Assembly: GCA_007116155.1 (NCBI GenBank)
Contig: SKJC01000002.1
Coordinates: forward strand, 225,009 to 289,008
Reading direction: 5' to 3'
Length of the DNA: 64,000 nucleotides
DNA from: Candidatus Babeliaceae bacterium
GTDB taxonomy: Bacteria; Babelota; Babeliae; Babelales; Babelaceae
The notes under the pieces were generated by a model. It saw nothing but the letters and a program-made list of their open reading frames with translations, had not been told where the DNA came from and made no database searches. A program made the position numbers and the translations under genes. Positions 8,639 to 18,397 of the stretch are shown here, piece by piece (the stretch's first letter is position 1; every line of letters starts with the position of its first letter).

Positions 8639-8842
8639 ATGCAAACACAAAAAATTGCAGATATTTTCAAAGGCACGCTATTCTTTCTCGCTGGACTATT
8701 ATTGCTTCTCAACATTCTAGGATTTGTAGAAAAATTTGCCACAATACTTTTATTACTTCTAGCAACGTGGTTAATACTGCAAGGATTATACCTATCAGGT
8801 CTTCTTAATTTACTACGTGATTATTGGAAAAGCTCTCACTAA
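8639..8842 (+). CDS. Small two-helix membrane protein, third of three tandem
   Basis: 67 residues from ATG 8639, chosen because GAAGGAG lies just upstream. Two membrane helices (about 11-28 and 33-53) with FKGTLFFLAGLLLLL and the turn ILGFVEKF, matching the pattern of the two preceding genes. A short amphipathic tail ends the protein. The last gene of this plus-strand run, followed by a strong hairpin. Confidence 0.55.
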   Translation: MQTQKIADIFKGTLFFLAGLLLLLNILGFVEKFATILLLLLATWLILQGLYLSGLLNLLRDYWKSSH

Positions 8843-8848
8843 ATAATA

Positions 8849-8872
8849 AAGGGGGGCCATAATACCCCCCTT
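8849..8872. terminator. Hairpin between convergent genes
   Basis: AAGGGGGG at 8849-8856 pairs perfectly with CCCCCCTT at 8865-8872 around an eight-base loop (CCATAATA). It lies between the end of the small membrane protein run and the end of the MscS-family gene, so it probably stops transcription from both sides. Confidence 0.75.
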
Positions 8873-8888
8873 CTAACAATATTGTTCT

Positions 8889-11800
8889 TTATGACTTCGT
8901 TCGAATTTGTATAGGAACAGAAACAGTTATATTATGTTCGCCGAGCTTTTTAACAACAGCTAAGCGTAAATCAGATTCAATTTCCCATTTATCAACAACT
9001 CGCTCAGCAGTAATATAACCTCGAATCAAAAACTGCTGCCCATTACTTACAAAATCAAACAAACGCGCCACTGGTTCAGGGTTTTTTAAAAGAGCAGGAT
9101 GCGCTGCCAACACTTCTCTCAATAATGTTTGCACAAAATACGGATCAATATCATAAGAGACAACAAACATAATATCTTCAGTCGATGCGAATGTTTTTGA
9201 ATAATGCCAATTTTGAACCGGACGCGTTATAATTAACGTGTTTGGAATAATATATACGTTACTATTACGCGTTCGGATTATTGTTGATCGAGGTGTTATA
9301 AAACGCACAAAACCTTCTAACTTATACGGATCTTCCATACGTATAAAATCACCAACCTTAACCGGACGTTGCACAAGAATAATAAAATAGGATAGAAAAT
9401 CACCAATTGGTTCTTTAAAAATATATGCAACACCCGCGATAATCAAACCGAGTTTTGTCGCTAACGAATCTAACCCAACACTTTGCAAACCCATAAAGAA
9501 TGCAACTACAAAAATCATATAACGACTAAACGTCATAATGGTATTTTGCACGCCGGAACCAACGAGCATAGGATCAAAAATTCGAGACAAAATAAAGCTA
9601 TTAAGCACATAAACAACAAGGATTCCACCAAAAACATACAGAAAAACTTTAACTAATGAATAAACAGTAATCTGTATAGGCTTTCCAGTTAACGCGTCAT
9701 TTCCAACCGGGAACAATTCTTTTTGAAAAAAATGTATTAACTCGGTATACGTTACCGTATGCCCCCAAATTAAGGATACAATAAAGAAACCTAAAAAAAT
9801 AAATGCTATAAAAGACCCGAGAACAAAAAAACCATACCACATTTTCCCGCTAGAAAAGCGTTCTTTTGCGACAATCCCATCGGGATAATGAAAAAATAAT
9901 TCAGAGGAAACCTTCTTGAACCAATCATAGAACCAAACCACCAACGGGACAATAATTAATGTACCAAACACTCGTACCAATACATAAAACATCTGCTTAC
10001 CATATCCAACATATGGATTATTAAGCACAATAATTACAGCTAAAAATGCTTGGAATACAAAGTAGTATCGCTCAATCTTTTCTTCCAAGAATGAACCAAT
10101 AGAAGAAGAACGAGGTATAAACCAAAGAACAGTATTTTGACCAATGAAAACATCTTTGCTTATCAAACTGATCAAGACAAGTTGTAAAAAGATAATATTT
10201 ACCGCAAGTAAAATTTCGGGAACCTGCGAATCAAAGGCGCTATTACTTGCTATAAAAGCCCAACGTAAAAATGAAAACACTATGGTTCCAAAAAACAAAG
10301 ATGGAATCCCTGCAAAAAAACGATGACTATAGATAGCCGAAACCCAAACAAACCCATGCTCTCGGTTCGTCTGGGCAAATATTGCAAAAAAACGAACCGC
10401 TACATACAACAAGATCGGGATAGAAAGCAAGAAGAAAAAGAGGGCTTGAGGACCCTGGCCAGACCAAACATAACTAACAAAAACAAAAACAACACTCCAG
10501 CCATACACAAGAAAAAAATGCGCTTGAAGAAAATGTAAAAGGAACGCTAAAAACGACATAAAGCGCATGCCCCTTCCCGAGACACGCATACATAATCGTC
10601 GTAAAAGTGGCAATCCCCAACGCAATACAAAAAAAGCTAACGCAACAAATAAAAACCAGAAAAACAGAGTAACTATAGAGGAAAAATCATTCAAATAATT
10701 CCCAGCTCTCTCAAAGAAATATTGCAAAGACGCATGCGAACTATAGGCCTTCAACGTTGTCCAAACAAGCGAAAAAAAACGCCCTAAGTCAGGGAAAAAG
10801 TCCTTTAAATCCTGCATGCTTATGGATTGATCCGACCGCATCCAAAAGCTGCGCGCCGACAACTCAGTTAAAATATCCTCAATATTTTTCTTCTGAGATT
10901 GAATAAACGCTAAGTTTTTGGATAATGCTTCAACTAGTTTTGTTGCCTCATTTAATGCAGCTCGAAGATCATCATCAACGCCTACAAGAGTTTTAACCAT
11001 TTTCTGCCGACTGACAGAAGATATAGGAATACTCTTTTCTATACTGTCCTCACGAACCTCTAAAGAAAACCGCTTTACATCTTCACGCATTAAATTCAAC
11101 TGATACAGTTTTTTAATAGCTGCATCGCGCTGAGCCTGAATATCTGATTCTTCCATAGAAAGCTGTATCTTAATTGACTCGTATGACTTTACCGCCTCAT
11201 CAATATAACTTCCTAAATTAACTCTATATTCACGTGTTAACCACCGCCAGGTGTCGAGAATCGCTACCGTCCGTTCTTTTTCAAGATATGCATAACGAGC
11301 TGAATCAATCTGCGCCTCAACAAGGCTCCTTCGAGACTCTAGAAGCTCAAGTTTCGCGTACTGGCCAAGTCCCTTTAAAGCCAAATCCCAAGATGCGGCG
11401 GTTTTTAATTTTTTTATATCAATATTCCAACTTTGGACCGTGCTTAAATCCCCCACTAGCCCATTCAGCTCAGGAGAAAAAACCGCAATATTTTCCTTAA
11501 CACTTTCTATAGCCGGAAGAATTAATCGCTTTTTTTCATTCAATGCGGCCTGCTGCGCTAACGAATCTTGACGATCTTGCGTTAACTTTGCCTCAGCTGC
11601 ACGCACTGCATTCACATCAATGCGAACTTTTCGCTTTATTTTTTCATAAGTTTTTTCTACAACATCAAGCTTTTGTTTTGCTACAACAAGCTGCAAATCT
11701 AAATAATCCTTTTTTTCCTCGATTTCATGCAGCCGAAACTGTGCCAGTTTTTTTGCTTGTTGAGCATTCTGCAACTGCAAGTCAATAAGCTCGCCCTGCT

Positions 11801-12479
11801 CACTTCGAGAAAAATCTTTAATAGCGTCAAGGACGCCTTCACTTTTTAAAAACAACCGTTGTTTTTCCTCTTGCTCTTGAATCTCTTTATTCGCATCATC
11901 AACGGTACGACGACGTTTTTCTAGATCAACTGCTAAAAGACGAAGACTCCTTTGCAAAAACGTTTTTTGATCACGCAAATCACCGGCCATACGACTGACC
12001 CGACGTAAATCTTCAAAGTCCGGCGCGCTTCGATCTTCTTTACTTAAAACCGTAAAGACTGGATCCGCAAGAAGCTGTTCTAAGAGAGCTTTATGTTCTT
12101 GAAGCTCTCGCAGCATCTGCCCAAGAACCTGCAATCCCTCATTAACACTCTGGTAAATATCCCCTATTGCCGCAACCCTTTTTTGAAAAAACAACCGCGC
12201 CCGAGCTCCATCTGCACTCTCTAACTGTTCTTTAGCCTGCTGTAAATCAGCTCCAAACCGCCTTAAAAAAGATCGTTCCTGCTCAGATTCACGCTCAATT
12301 TGGCTTATATGATTTTTTAACCCCGCCACCTGCTTTTCCAGGTTGCCAAATTTGCGCGCTGCATCGCTCACGACCTCAAGCTTAGAAGCTTCGCTTGCCT
12401 GCGACAAAAATGATGCTGCCGAACAAGCATTCCAGACTATTACGCCCAGAAACCAAACTACCTGTATTTGTTTTTTCAT
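8889..12479 (-). CDS. Large MscS-family mechanosensitive channel with coiled-coil exported domain
   Basis: 1196 residues from ATG 12479 (AAGGAG nine bases upstream). A signal peptide (residues 1-23) precedes about 550 residues of predicted periplasmic coiled coil. About ten membrane helices follow (about 590-1010), then the MscS core with the pore helix and the beta domain (GDFIRMED, PNTLIITRPVQNW). This is the plan of MscK/MscM-type channels, which open under membrane tension to release solutes in hypo-osmotic shock. MscK of E. coli is about 1120 residues, so this one is slightly longer. A gene of unknown function lies 16 bases upstream. Potassium gating as in MscK cannot be inferred. Confidence 0.88.
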   Translation of the reverse strand: MKKQIQVVWFLGVIVWNACSAASFLSQASEASKLEVVSDAARKFGNLEKQVAGLKNHISQIERESEQERSFLRRFGADLQQAKEQLESADGARARLFFQKRVAAIGDIYQSVNEGLQVLGQMLRELQEHKALLEQLLADPVFTVLSKEDRSAPDFEDLRRVSRMAGDLRDQKTFLQRSLRLLAVDLEKRRRTVDDANKEIQEQEEKQRLFLKSEGVLDAIKDFSRSEQGELIDLQLQNAQQAKKLAQFRLHEIEEKKDYLDLQLVVAKQKLDVVEKTYEKIKRKVRIDVNAVRAAEAKLTQDRQDSLAQQAALNEKKRLILPAIESVKENIAVFSPELNGLVGDLSTVQSWNIDIKKLKTAASWDLALKGLGQYAKLELLESRRSLVEAQIDSARYAYLEKERTVAILDTWRWLTREYRVNLGSYIDEAVKSYESIKIQLSMEESDIQAQRDAAIKKLYQLNLMREDVKRFSLEVREDSIEKSIPISSVSRQKMVKTLVGVDDDLRAALNEATKLVEALSKNLAFIQSQKKNIEDILTELSARSFWMRSDQSISMQDLKDFFPDLGRFFSLVWTTLKAYSSHASLQYFFERAGNYLNDFSSIVTLFFWFLFVALAFFVLRWGLPLLRRLCMRVSGRGMRFMSFLAFLLHFLQAHFFLVYGWSVVFVFVSYVWSGQGPQALFFFLLSIPILLYVAVRFFAIFAQTNREHGFVWVSAIYSHRFFAGIPSLFFGTIVFSFLRWAFIASNSAFDSQVPEILLAVNIIFLQLVLISLISKDVFIGQNTVLWFIPRSSSIGSFLEEKIERYYFVFQAFLAVIIVLNNPYVGYGKQMFYVLVRVFGTLIIVPLVVWFYDWFKKVSSELFFHYPDGIVAKERFSSGKMWYGFFVLGSFIAFIFLGFFIVSLIWGHTVTYTELIHFFQKELFPVGNDALTGKPIQITVYSLVKVFLYVFGGILVVYVLNSFILSRIFDPMLVGSGVQNTIMTFSRYMIFVVAFFMGLQSVGLDSLATKLGLIIAGVAYIFKEPIGDFLSYFIILVQRPVKVGDFIRMEDPYKLEGFVRFITPRSTIIRTRNSNVYIIPNTLIITRPVQNWHYSKTFASTEDIMFVVSYDIDPYFVQTLLREVLAAHPALLKNPEPVARLFDFVSNGQQFLIRGYITAERVVDKWEIESDLRLAVVKKLGEHNITVSVPIQIRTKS

Positions 12480-12495
12480 AAAAGATCGCTCCTTG

Positions 12496-13113
12496 CTACG
12501 CATTTAAAAAGTGTATTGTCCTCAGCGCATATCCAGGCTCACATGAACAAATACATAAACGCAACCACATCTTAATACGCCGTTTTTTTTCTCCACTATT
12601 CAACTCGTTTCCATCAGCAAACACACGTGAGGTTACTGTATACTGATCTAATTCACCATGAACCGCAACCTGATCAAACGGAACATACTGGCCTATTCTA
12701 AGAAAAAATGAACCTAAAATCATTAATTTTTTTAATTCTACATCTTCTATATCACACGAATCTCTCAAAAAAAGCCCCTGCCATAAATCCCAAACAACCG
12801 CTGCATCTTCGATACTAAAAACAAAATTCATAGTAATCTCTGCTAAGTGATGCAAAAATAATAAATCTTCCTGTATCCAAGAGCTAGGGAAAAATAGACC
12901 GGCGACATCTGAACCACGCCAACCTCCAGCCTTCACCTGCTGCATCCAGAGTGAAATATGCATTCCAACAGAAAGCTTTATATTATTTTTTTTAAAAAAA
13001 ACACGACATACACCAAGCTCAGGAACTAATAAAACGGCAAATGGCCCTCTTTGATTAGTAAAGTACAAGACCAATGCTTGAGTAAAAACTTTCTCATAGA
13101 TCCGTATAATCAC
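12496..13113 (-). CDS. Unknown protein, weakly RecO-like
   Basis: 205 residues from GTG 13113 (GAGAGG ten bases upstream). The first 60 residues could form a small beta-barrel (VFTQALVLYFTNQRGPFAVLL) and the rest is helical with HHLAEITMNFVFSIED, a layout reminiscent of the recombination mediator RecO. The cysteine zinc site of many RecO proteins is absent and similarity is low. No signal peptide. It shares a strand with the MscS-family gene 16 bases downstream. I leave it unassigned. Confidence 0.5.
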   Translation of the reverse strand: MIIRIYEKVFTQALVLYFTNQRGPFAVLLVPELGVCRVFFKKNNIKLSVGMHISLWMQQVKAGGWRGSDVAGLFFPSSWIQEDLLFLHHLAEITMNFVFSIEDAAVVWDLWQGLFLRDSCDIEDVELKKLMILGSFFLRIGQYVPFDQVAVHGELDQYTVTSRVFADGNELNSGEKKRRIKMWLRLCICSCEPGYALRTIHFLNA

Positions 13114-13222
13114 TAACTAGCAACCTCTCGACAAAAAAGAAACCCGATGTAGAATAACAACCAGCATATCTTTTTTCATAGTATTTTAAACTACGAGTAA
13201 AACAATATTACCTGGAGTTTCC

Positions 13223-14566
13223 GTGAATAAAAAACTGCTATTTTTAGCCTTTTTTCTTCAGTTTTATTGCGCTTCTGTCTCACCAAAAATAAATGCCATG
13301 CCTCAAGGCGATCCTGTACAAATTGTTTCAAATTCGTATATAGATCTTCCATTAATTATCCACATAGCACAAACAAAACGAAGTGATATCCGCGCACAAG
13401 AAAAAATTACCGAAAAGCAAAAGGCTAAAGAACTTTCTTGGCTTAGTAAACACTTCCCCCAAATTTCACTCAACTATACCGCACAGAAAAGTCAAAAAAA
13501 CGTCCTTCCTGAGCAACAATTACAACTTTCGCTAAAGCAAGCACTCTTTGCTCCAGGTTCCGTATACTTTCCTTATCAACTCGCACGAATAGGAACGAAA
13601 TCAAGCATCTGTCAAACCGAATATCAAAAACAACAAGCCCAACTTTCAGTAGAGCAAACATTTTTTGACTTGCAAAACAACTACGCTAAAAACGACCTCG
13701 AATTAATCTTGCGCGAAACAGGACCAGAAGTCTTCAAAAAAGCTCAGATACAATTTGAAAATGGACTTATTTCGACCGTAGATCTTGAGCAACAAAAATC
13801 TGTCTATACATCTACGCTTTCAACTATCGAAAAAATTTTTCGAGGAAAAAAAATCACTAAAAACGAATCTGCTATAACTTCAGAACAAAAAATCAAACGC
13901 AAAACTATTCTTTGGATGCCACTAGAAACAATAAAACAAACTGTTAAAAAATTAGTTAATATACCAAAAGATGAATTATATACCCAAGCTCTCCATGCAC
14001 GACCAGATCTTAAACTTCTGGCCTATGCCATGGAGCAAGCCGAAATCCAGGAAAAAATATATGCGTCCCAATATCTACCTTCGGCTTCATTTTTTGCTTC
14101 AATGTATGCAACGCGCAAAGCAGAAACCCTTTTAGGAGCCGCTGAAGAAATACTCAACTATCCATGGACTCTCGGATTAAGCGTTTCTTGGAATTTCGAC
14201 AGTCTTACAAACATGTTTGAAGTACGCGCCTCTCGAGCTGAATATTTATCTCAAATGCTGAAAAAAAAACGCTCTGAATGGGTCATGAAAAAAGAAATCG
14301 ATTTAACCGTCCAGCAACTAGCAATTGATCAAGCAACAATAACCGAAGCAGAGCAAATCTACCAGCACGGACAACAAGCATTTGAAAAAAAACAACTCGA
14401 AGTCGAAGCTGGCTTGGCGGCCCCTCTAGAATTGCTACAGGCGAAAGCTGATTGGGAACAGATCCAAGCTAATTATACTAACGCACACACGAACGCTGCA
14501 AAAAATTGTGCCTTGTTACATTACAAAACAGGCCACAAACTAGAATACCCCATTTTAGCTTCTTAA
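13223..14566 (+). CDS. TolC-family outer-membrane efflux protein
   Basis: 447 residues. A signal peptide (residues 1-25) precedes two halves of long helices with heptad patterns typical of outer-membrane efflux proteins, such as QAQLSVEQTFFDLQNNYAKN in the first half and LLQAKADWEQIQANYTNAH in the second. A YxxALxxRPDL-like motif (YTQALHARPDLKLL) near residue 255 is a family marker. It would form the trimeric exit duct. GTG 13223 has CTGGAG upstream. The next genes encode the adaptor, permease and ATPase of the same pump, spaced by 0-14 bases, so this is an operon. Confidence 0.88.
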   Translation: MNKKLLFLAFFLQFYCASVSPKINAMPQGDPVQIVSNSYIDLPLIIHIAQTKRSDIRAQEKITEKQKAKELSWLSKHFPQISLNYTAQKSQKNVLPEQQLQLSLKQALFAPGSVYFPYQLARIGTKSSICQTEYQKQQAQLSVEQTFFDLQNNYAKNDLELILRETGPEVFKKAQIQFENGLISTVDLEQQKSVYTSTLSTIEKIFRGKKITKNESAITSEQKIKRKTILWMPLETIKQTVKKLVNIPKDELYTQALHARPDLKLLAYAMEQAEIQEKIYASQYLPSASFFASMYATRKAETLLGAAEEILNYPWTLGLSVSWNFDSLTNMFEVRASRAEYLSQMLKKKRSEWVMKKEIDLTVQQLAIDQATITEAEQIYQHGQQAFEKKQLEVEAGLAAPLELLQAKADWEQIQANYTNAHTNAAKNCALLHYKTGHKLEYPILAS

Positions 14567-14575
14567 GGATGTATT

Positions 14576-15769
14576 GTGCATATGAAAAAACTTCTTATTC
14601 AAGGATCCATTGCTCTTATTTGCATAGCTGGTGGTTTTCTAGCCTACCACCGTTATTTTAAAAAAAATGAGCCGTTCTTATACAAAACAGAAAAGCCCTT
14701 TGCACGATATATTCGCCAATCAATAAAAGCAGCCGGCAACTTAGAACCTGAAGATATGCTTAAAGTTGGTTCACTTGTCTCTGGAATCATTCAAAAAATG
14801 TTTGTGGAAGAAAATGATTTTGTTGAAAAAGGCCAACTTCTTGTCCTGATCGATGATGGACGAGAAGACTCAAAAGTAAGAGTTGCAGAACAAGCCCTAG
14901 AGATTGCCCAAGCAAACGCCACCTATTTCGAACAATTTCTTCAACGCCAAAAGCCGCTCTATGAAAATGGATTTTTATCAGAAAATGAATTCTTGCGACT
15001 AAAAACGGAACTTACCACAAAACAACAAGAAGTTCTCATAAAACAAGAGCAGCTCGCTGATGAAAAACGTCTATTTACCAAAAAACAAATCACGGCTCCT
15101 GAAGATGGCGTAGTCGTTGGAAAAAATGGCAGTGAAGGTGAAATGGTAACAAACTTTGGGTCTAGTTTTGCTATTTACACAATCGCAAAAGATATTCGAA
15201 AAATGGAAGCAAAAATTGAAATAGATGAAAGCAGTGTCGGACTAATTAAAGACGGGATGATTGCGCAACTCATCTTCGATGCATATCCAGAAAAAACATT
15301 TGAAAGCCGAATTAAAGAAATCAGCAACAATCCAATTTCAAAAGGCGGAACGGTAAGCTATATGGCAAAGCTCCCCATCGCTAATGAAGATCTTCTATTC
15401 AAGCCAGGAATGACACTAGATGCGGATATCGTCATCAACGAAAAAAATGCCTCATTGGTCGTTCAAGGACAAGTCTTTTCAATAAATCCAAATACAATCG
15501 AACAAGTCGCTAAAATTAAAACATACGGATACGAACCAATCCCGCTAAAAGAAAAACAAGATTTAACAACACAGGGAAATATTAAATTCCTCTGGATCGA
15601 AGACAATAACAACTTCGTTGAAAAAGCAGTAAAAACGGGCATTACCGATGGTGCATATTTTGAAGTTATTGACGGAATAGCAGAAAACGACAAGATCATT
15701 GTGGACACAATCGAAACAAATGCCGTAGAAGCAATGTTTAAAAAAATGTTTAACACAGGATTAAAATAA
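14576..15769 (+). CDS. macA: Periplasmic adaptor protein (MacA/HlyD type)
   Basis: 397 residues. One N-terminal membrane helix (about 7-24) is followed by a lipoyl-like half motif (ISGII-like segment VSGIIQKMFVEENDFVEKGQ), a coiled-coil hairpin (about 95-170), the second lipoyl half with ITAPEDGVVVG, and a beta-barrel plus membrane-proximal domain. It links the MacB-like permease to the TolC-like duct. The start is GTG 14576, six bases after AAGGA; ATG 14582 is an in-frame alternative. It abuts the permease gene without a gap. Confidence 0.88.
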   Translation: MHMKKLLIQGSIALICIAGGFLAYHRYFKKNEPFLYKTEKPFARYIRQSIKAAGNLEPEDMLKVGSLVSGIIQKMFVEENDFVEKGQLLVLIDDGREDSKVRVAEQALEIAQANATYFEQFLQRQKPLYENGFLSENEFLRLKTELTTKQQEVLIKQEQLADEKRLFTKKQITAPEDGVVVGKNGSEGEMVTNFGSSFAIYTIAKDIRKMEAKIEIDESSVGLIKDGMIAQLIFDAYPEKTFESRIKEISNNPISKGGTVSYMAKLPIANEDLLFKPGMTLDADIVINEKNASLVVQGQVFSINPNTIEQVAKIKTYGYEPIPLKEKQDLTTQGNIKFLWIEDNNNFVEKAVKTGITDGAYFEVIDGIAENDKIIVDTIETNAVEAMFKKMFNTGLK

Positions 15770-17005
15770 ATGAACACGCTTGTCCTGTTAAAGACATCAG
15801 TAATGATCTTCTTTAAACATCCCGTTCGATCCTTCTTAACCATTCTTGGCGTAGCCATTGGAATTGCATCAATTATTGCAACATTTTCCATTGGCCGAGG
15901 CGCAGAAATGCGTATTCGTTCACAAATCATGGGCATGGGTGAAAACGCCGCCTATATTATTCCGGGAAACGTCTTTGAACGAGGCAAAATCCGCGCAACG
16001 GTTGGAACAAATCCAAGATTAACAAAAACCGATGTTTATGCCCTTAAAGAACAGCTCCCTTCTCTCGAGGCTATAACCGGAGGGTTTGATATTTTACAGC
16101 CAATTGTCTACAGAACGGCAAGTGCTCAAGATCGTATTTTCGGGGCTAATCCTGAATTAATAACCGTTATTCAAGAACGCAAAATCGCCCAAGGCCAAAT
16201 TTTCAACGATTATCATCGCAAACACGGGCTTACCGTTATTGTGCTTGGCTCAGAGTTGGCAAATATCCTGTTTAAAGATGAAGACCCTATTGGCAAAACA
16301 ATTCGTGTCGGGCGAACACCTTTTACCGTAATAGGCGTCCTGGAGCCTCGAGATAACTACTGGGGGACTGATGACCCTAATAAAAAGGGCTTTATCCCAG
16401 ATACAACCGCTCAAAAATACTTTAAAAAAGAAGGTAAAACCCTACAAGATGTTGATTTTATAACTATAAAAATAGGAAAAGAAAAACATTCTGGCGAAAC
16501 ACTACGCAAAGTTATGCGTATTTTACGACAGACGCATAATATTCGCCCCGGGGACACAGATGACTTTACCATTTTCGACCAACAGTCTATTGCAAAATCT
16601 GCTGCTACCGCTTCCGATATTATCCAATTATTTGGCCTTATAGCCGCATCTATTTCTCTACTTGTTGGCGGGATAGGCATAATGAATATCATGCTTGTAT
16701 CCGTCCAGGAACGCACGCGCGAAATTGGTATTCGATTAGCACTGGGTGCAACACAAGGCATTATCCAAGCACAATTTTTAATTGAATCAGCCACTCTATG
16801 CTTTATAGGAGGGATTATCGGTATTTTATCTGGATTAGGCATTAGCGCGCTCTTAAGCAGCCTAACCAACCTGCCTGGATTTATTGAAATCGAACCTATT
16901 GTTGTTGCCCTTATAATAACTATTATTATTGGCCTAATATTTGGCTACTATCCTGCAAAAAAAGCTTCTCGTATGGATCCTGTTAAAGCTCTATACAACC
17001 TCTAA
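15770..17005 (+). CDS. macB: MacB-like ABC transporter permease
   Basis: 411 residues. Topology is one N-terminal membrane helix (about 18-40), a large periplasmic domain (about 45-285) and three C-terminal helices, as in MacB/LolC/FtsX mechanotransmission transporters. Family signatures are TILGVAIGIASIIA near the N-terminus and RTREIGIRLALGATQ before the penultimate helix. The ATPase, which is fused in E. coli MacB, is a separate gene 14 bases downstream. Substrate is unknown; macrolides, lipoproteins or peptides are known cargo of relatives. It starts directly after the adaptor stop codon. Confidence 0.9.
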   Translation: MNTLVLLKTSVMIFFKHPVRSFLTILGVAIGIASIIATFSIGRGAEMRIRSQIMGMGENAAYIIPGNVFERGKIRATVGTNPRLTKTDVYALKEQLPSLEAITGGFDILQPIVYRTASAQDRIFGANPELITVIQERKIAQGQIFNDYHRKHGLTVIVLGSELANILFKDEDPIGKTIRVGRTPFTVIGVLEPRDNYWGTDDPNKKGFIPDTTAQKYFKKEGKTLQDVDFITIKIGKEKHSGETLRKVMRILRQTHNIRPGDTDDFTIFDQQSIAKSAATASDIIQLFGLIAASISLLVGGIGIMNIMLVSVQERTREIGIRLALGATQGIIQAQFLIESATLCFIGGIIGILSGLGISALLSSLTNLPGFIEIEPIVVALIITIIIGLIFGYYPAKKASRMDPVKALYNL

Positions 17006-17019
17006 TAAAGGACTCCCAG

Positions 17020-17691
17020 ATGGAACTTTTTCGTACTGAAAATGTAACAAAAAACTTTAACAATGAGACTAATGAACCAATTGCTGTATTAAAAGACGTT
17101 TCTCTTTCTGTAAACAAAGGTGAATTTCTTTCTATTATCGGCAAGTCAGGATCAGGGAAAACTACGCTGATGAATATCTTAGGCTGTTTAGATCGGCCAA
17201 GCAGCGGCTCCTATTTCTTCGAAAATGAAAATGTATCTGAAAAAACGGCAAATCAACTAGCACTTATTCGCAATCAAAAAATTGGTTTTATCTTCCAAAC
17301 ATTTAATCTACTAGATGACTCTTCAGCGCTTGAAAATGTTGCCTTGCCCTTATTATACGCCAAGATACCAGTTATCGAAGCACAAAAAAGAGCAGAAGAA
17401 GAACTTGTTCGCTTAGGCCTGGAAGACCGCCTACACTATCTCCCCAATCGACTATCAGGTGGTCAACGACAACGAGTTGCTATTGCTCGAGCATTAATTA
17501 ATAGACCAACACTAATTTTAGCCGACGAACCGACAGGGAATTTAGATTCAAAAACCGGAAAACAAACTATAGATATTTTCCGCGAACTAAATTCATCTCT
17601 AAATATTTCGTTCATTATTGTCACACATGATCAAGAGATAGCGAAACAGACAGATCGAATAATAACCATTGTCGACGGCCGCATTACCTAA
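17020..17691 (+). CDS. ABC transporter ATPase (MacB/LolD type)
   Basis: 223 residues, a complete nucleotide-binding subunit. Walker A GKSGSGKTT is at 41-49, the Q-loop IFQTFNLL follows, the signature LSGGQ is at 145-149, Walker B LILADE at 165-170 and the switch histidine is H203 (VTHD). AAAGGA precedes ATG 17020. It completes the four-gene TolC-adaptor-permease-ATPase operon and should power the permease upstream. It ends eight bases before the convergent trmH gene. Confidence 0.92.
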   Translation: MELFRTENVTKNFNNETNEPIAVLKDVSLSVNKGEFLSIIGKSGSGKTTLMNILGCLDRPSSGSYFFENENVSEKTANQLALIRNQKIGFIFQTFNLLDDSSALENVALPLLYAKIPVIEAQKRAEEELVRLGLEDRLHYLPNRLSGGQRQRVAIARALINRPTLILADEPTGNLDSKTGKQTIDIFRELNSSLNISFIIVTHDQEIAKQTDRIITIVDGRIT

Positions 17692-17699
17692 CTATGGGG

Positions 17700-18380
17700 T
17701 CATAAAGACAAAAAATCTCGCTCTAAACAATCAGAGCCGCGAACCAATGTTCGTAACCACTCTAAACGAATAGCTGATTTTTCTAACTCAGAAAGCCGCC
17801 AATTAATTTGTGATGAGGACCGGACCCTATGAACTAGATCATAACAACACAAGGCAATTGTTACTGATACGTTAAAACTCTCGGTAAAGCCATGCATTGG
17901 TATATATACATGACCATCAGCATGTTCTTGAGCATATAAAGAAACACCTCGCTCTTCAGAGCCAAAAACTAACGCTATTTTTTTATCAAGGGGAACTTTC
18001 GCCAAGGGTATATCATGCACATGAGGTGATGTAACAAAAATTCGATATCCTTGTGCTCGCAAATCACTAAAACAATCTTCTGTATTATTATGTCCCGGGT
18101 TGGCATACCGCTTCATAGAAACCCAGTTCGAAGACCCTTTGCTAACCCCTAAATTCGGAGCAAAACGATTCTGCTGCTCAACAACATACACATCCTGCAA
18201 ACCAAAACATTCAATAGATCGAATTGCCGCACTCATGTTATGAGGTTGATTTAAATCTTCCAAAACAGGAACGATATACTTAGTCCGTTCTTGAAGTATT
18301 TGTTCAAGTTTTTCTCGGCGAGATGGGGTAATAAACTGACACAAGTGTTCAGCTAATTCATTCTGTATTGCTAGATCCAT
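17700..18380 (-). CDS. trmH: tRNA (guanosine-18 2'-O)-methyltransferase
   Basis: 226 residues of the SpoU/SPOUT family. It methylates the ribose of G18 in the tRNA D-loop using S-adenosylmethionine. Motif 1 is in QPHNMSAAIRSIECFGL, motif 2 is LVFGSEERGVS, and motif 3 is IPMHGFTESFNVSVTIALCC, the trefoil-knot SAM site. The N-terminal FITPSRREKLEQIL segment resembles that of TrmH itself. ATG 18380 is preceded by AGGAG; a TTG three bases earlier is less likely. The VTT-family gene lies just upstream. Confidence 0.85.
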   Translation of the reverse strand: MDLAIQNELAEHLCQFITPSRREKLEQILQERTKYIVPVLEDLNQPHNMSAAIRSIECFGLQDVYVVEQQNRFAPNLGVSKGSSNWVSMKRYANPGHNNTEDCFSDLRAQGYRIFVTSPHVHDIPLAKVPLDKKIALVFGSEERGVSLYAQEHADGHVYIPMHGFTESFNVSVTIALCCYDLVHRVRSSSQINWRLSELEKSAIRLEWLRTLVRGSDCLERDFLSL

Positions 18381-18397
18381 CAACTCTCCTCATGGCT

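Noticed and set aside
15463..15936. 157-codon minus-strand frame across the macA-macB junction
   Set aside because: Opposite two clearly recognised pump genes; its composition is that of an antisense frame.
16411..16869. 152-codon minus-strand frame inside macB
   Set aside because: Antisense shadow of the conserved permease membrane segments.
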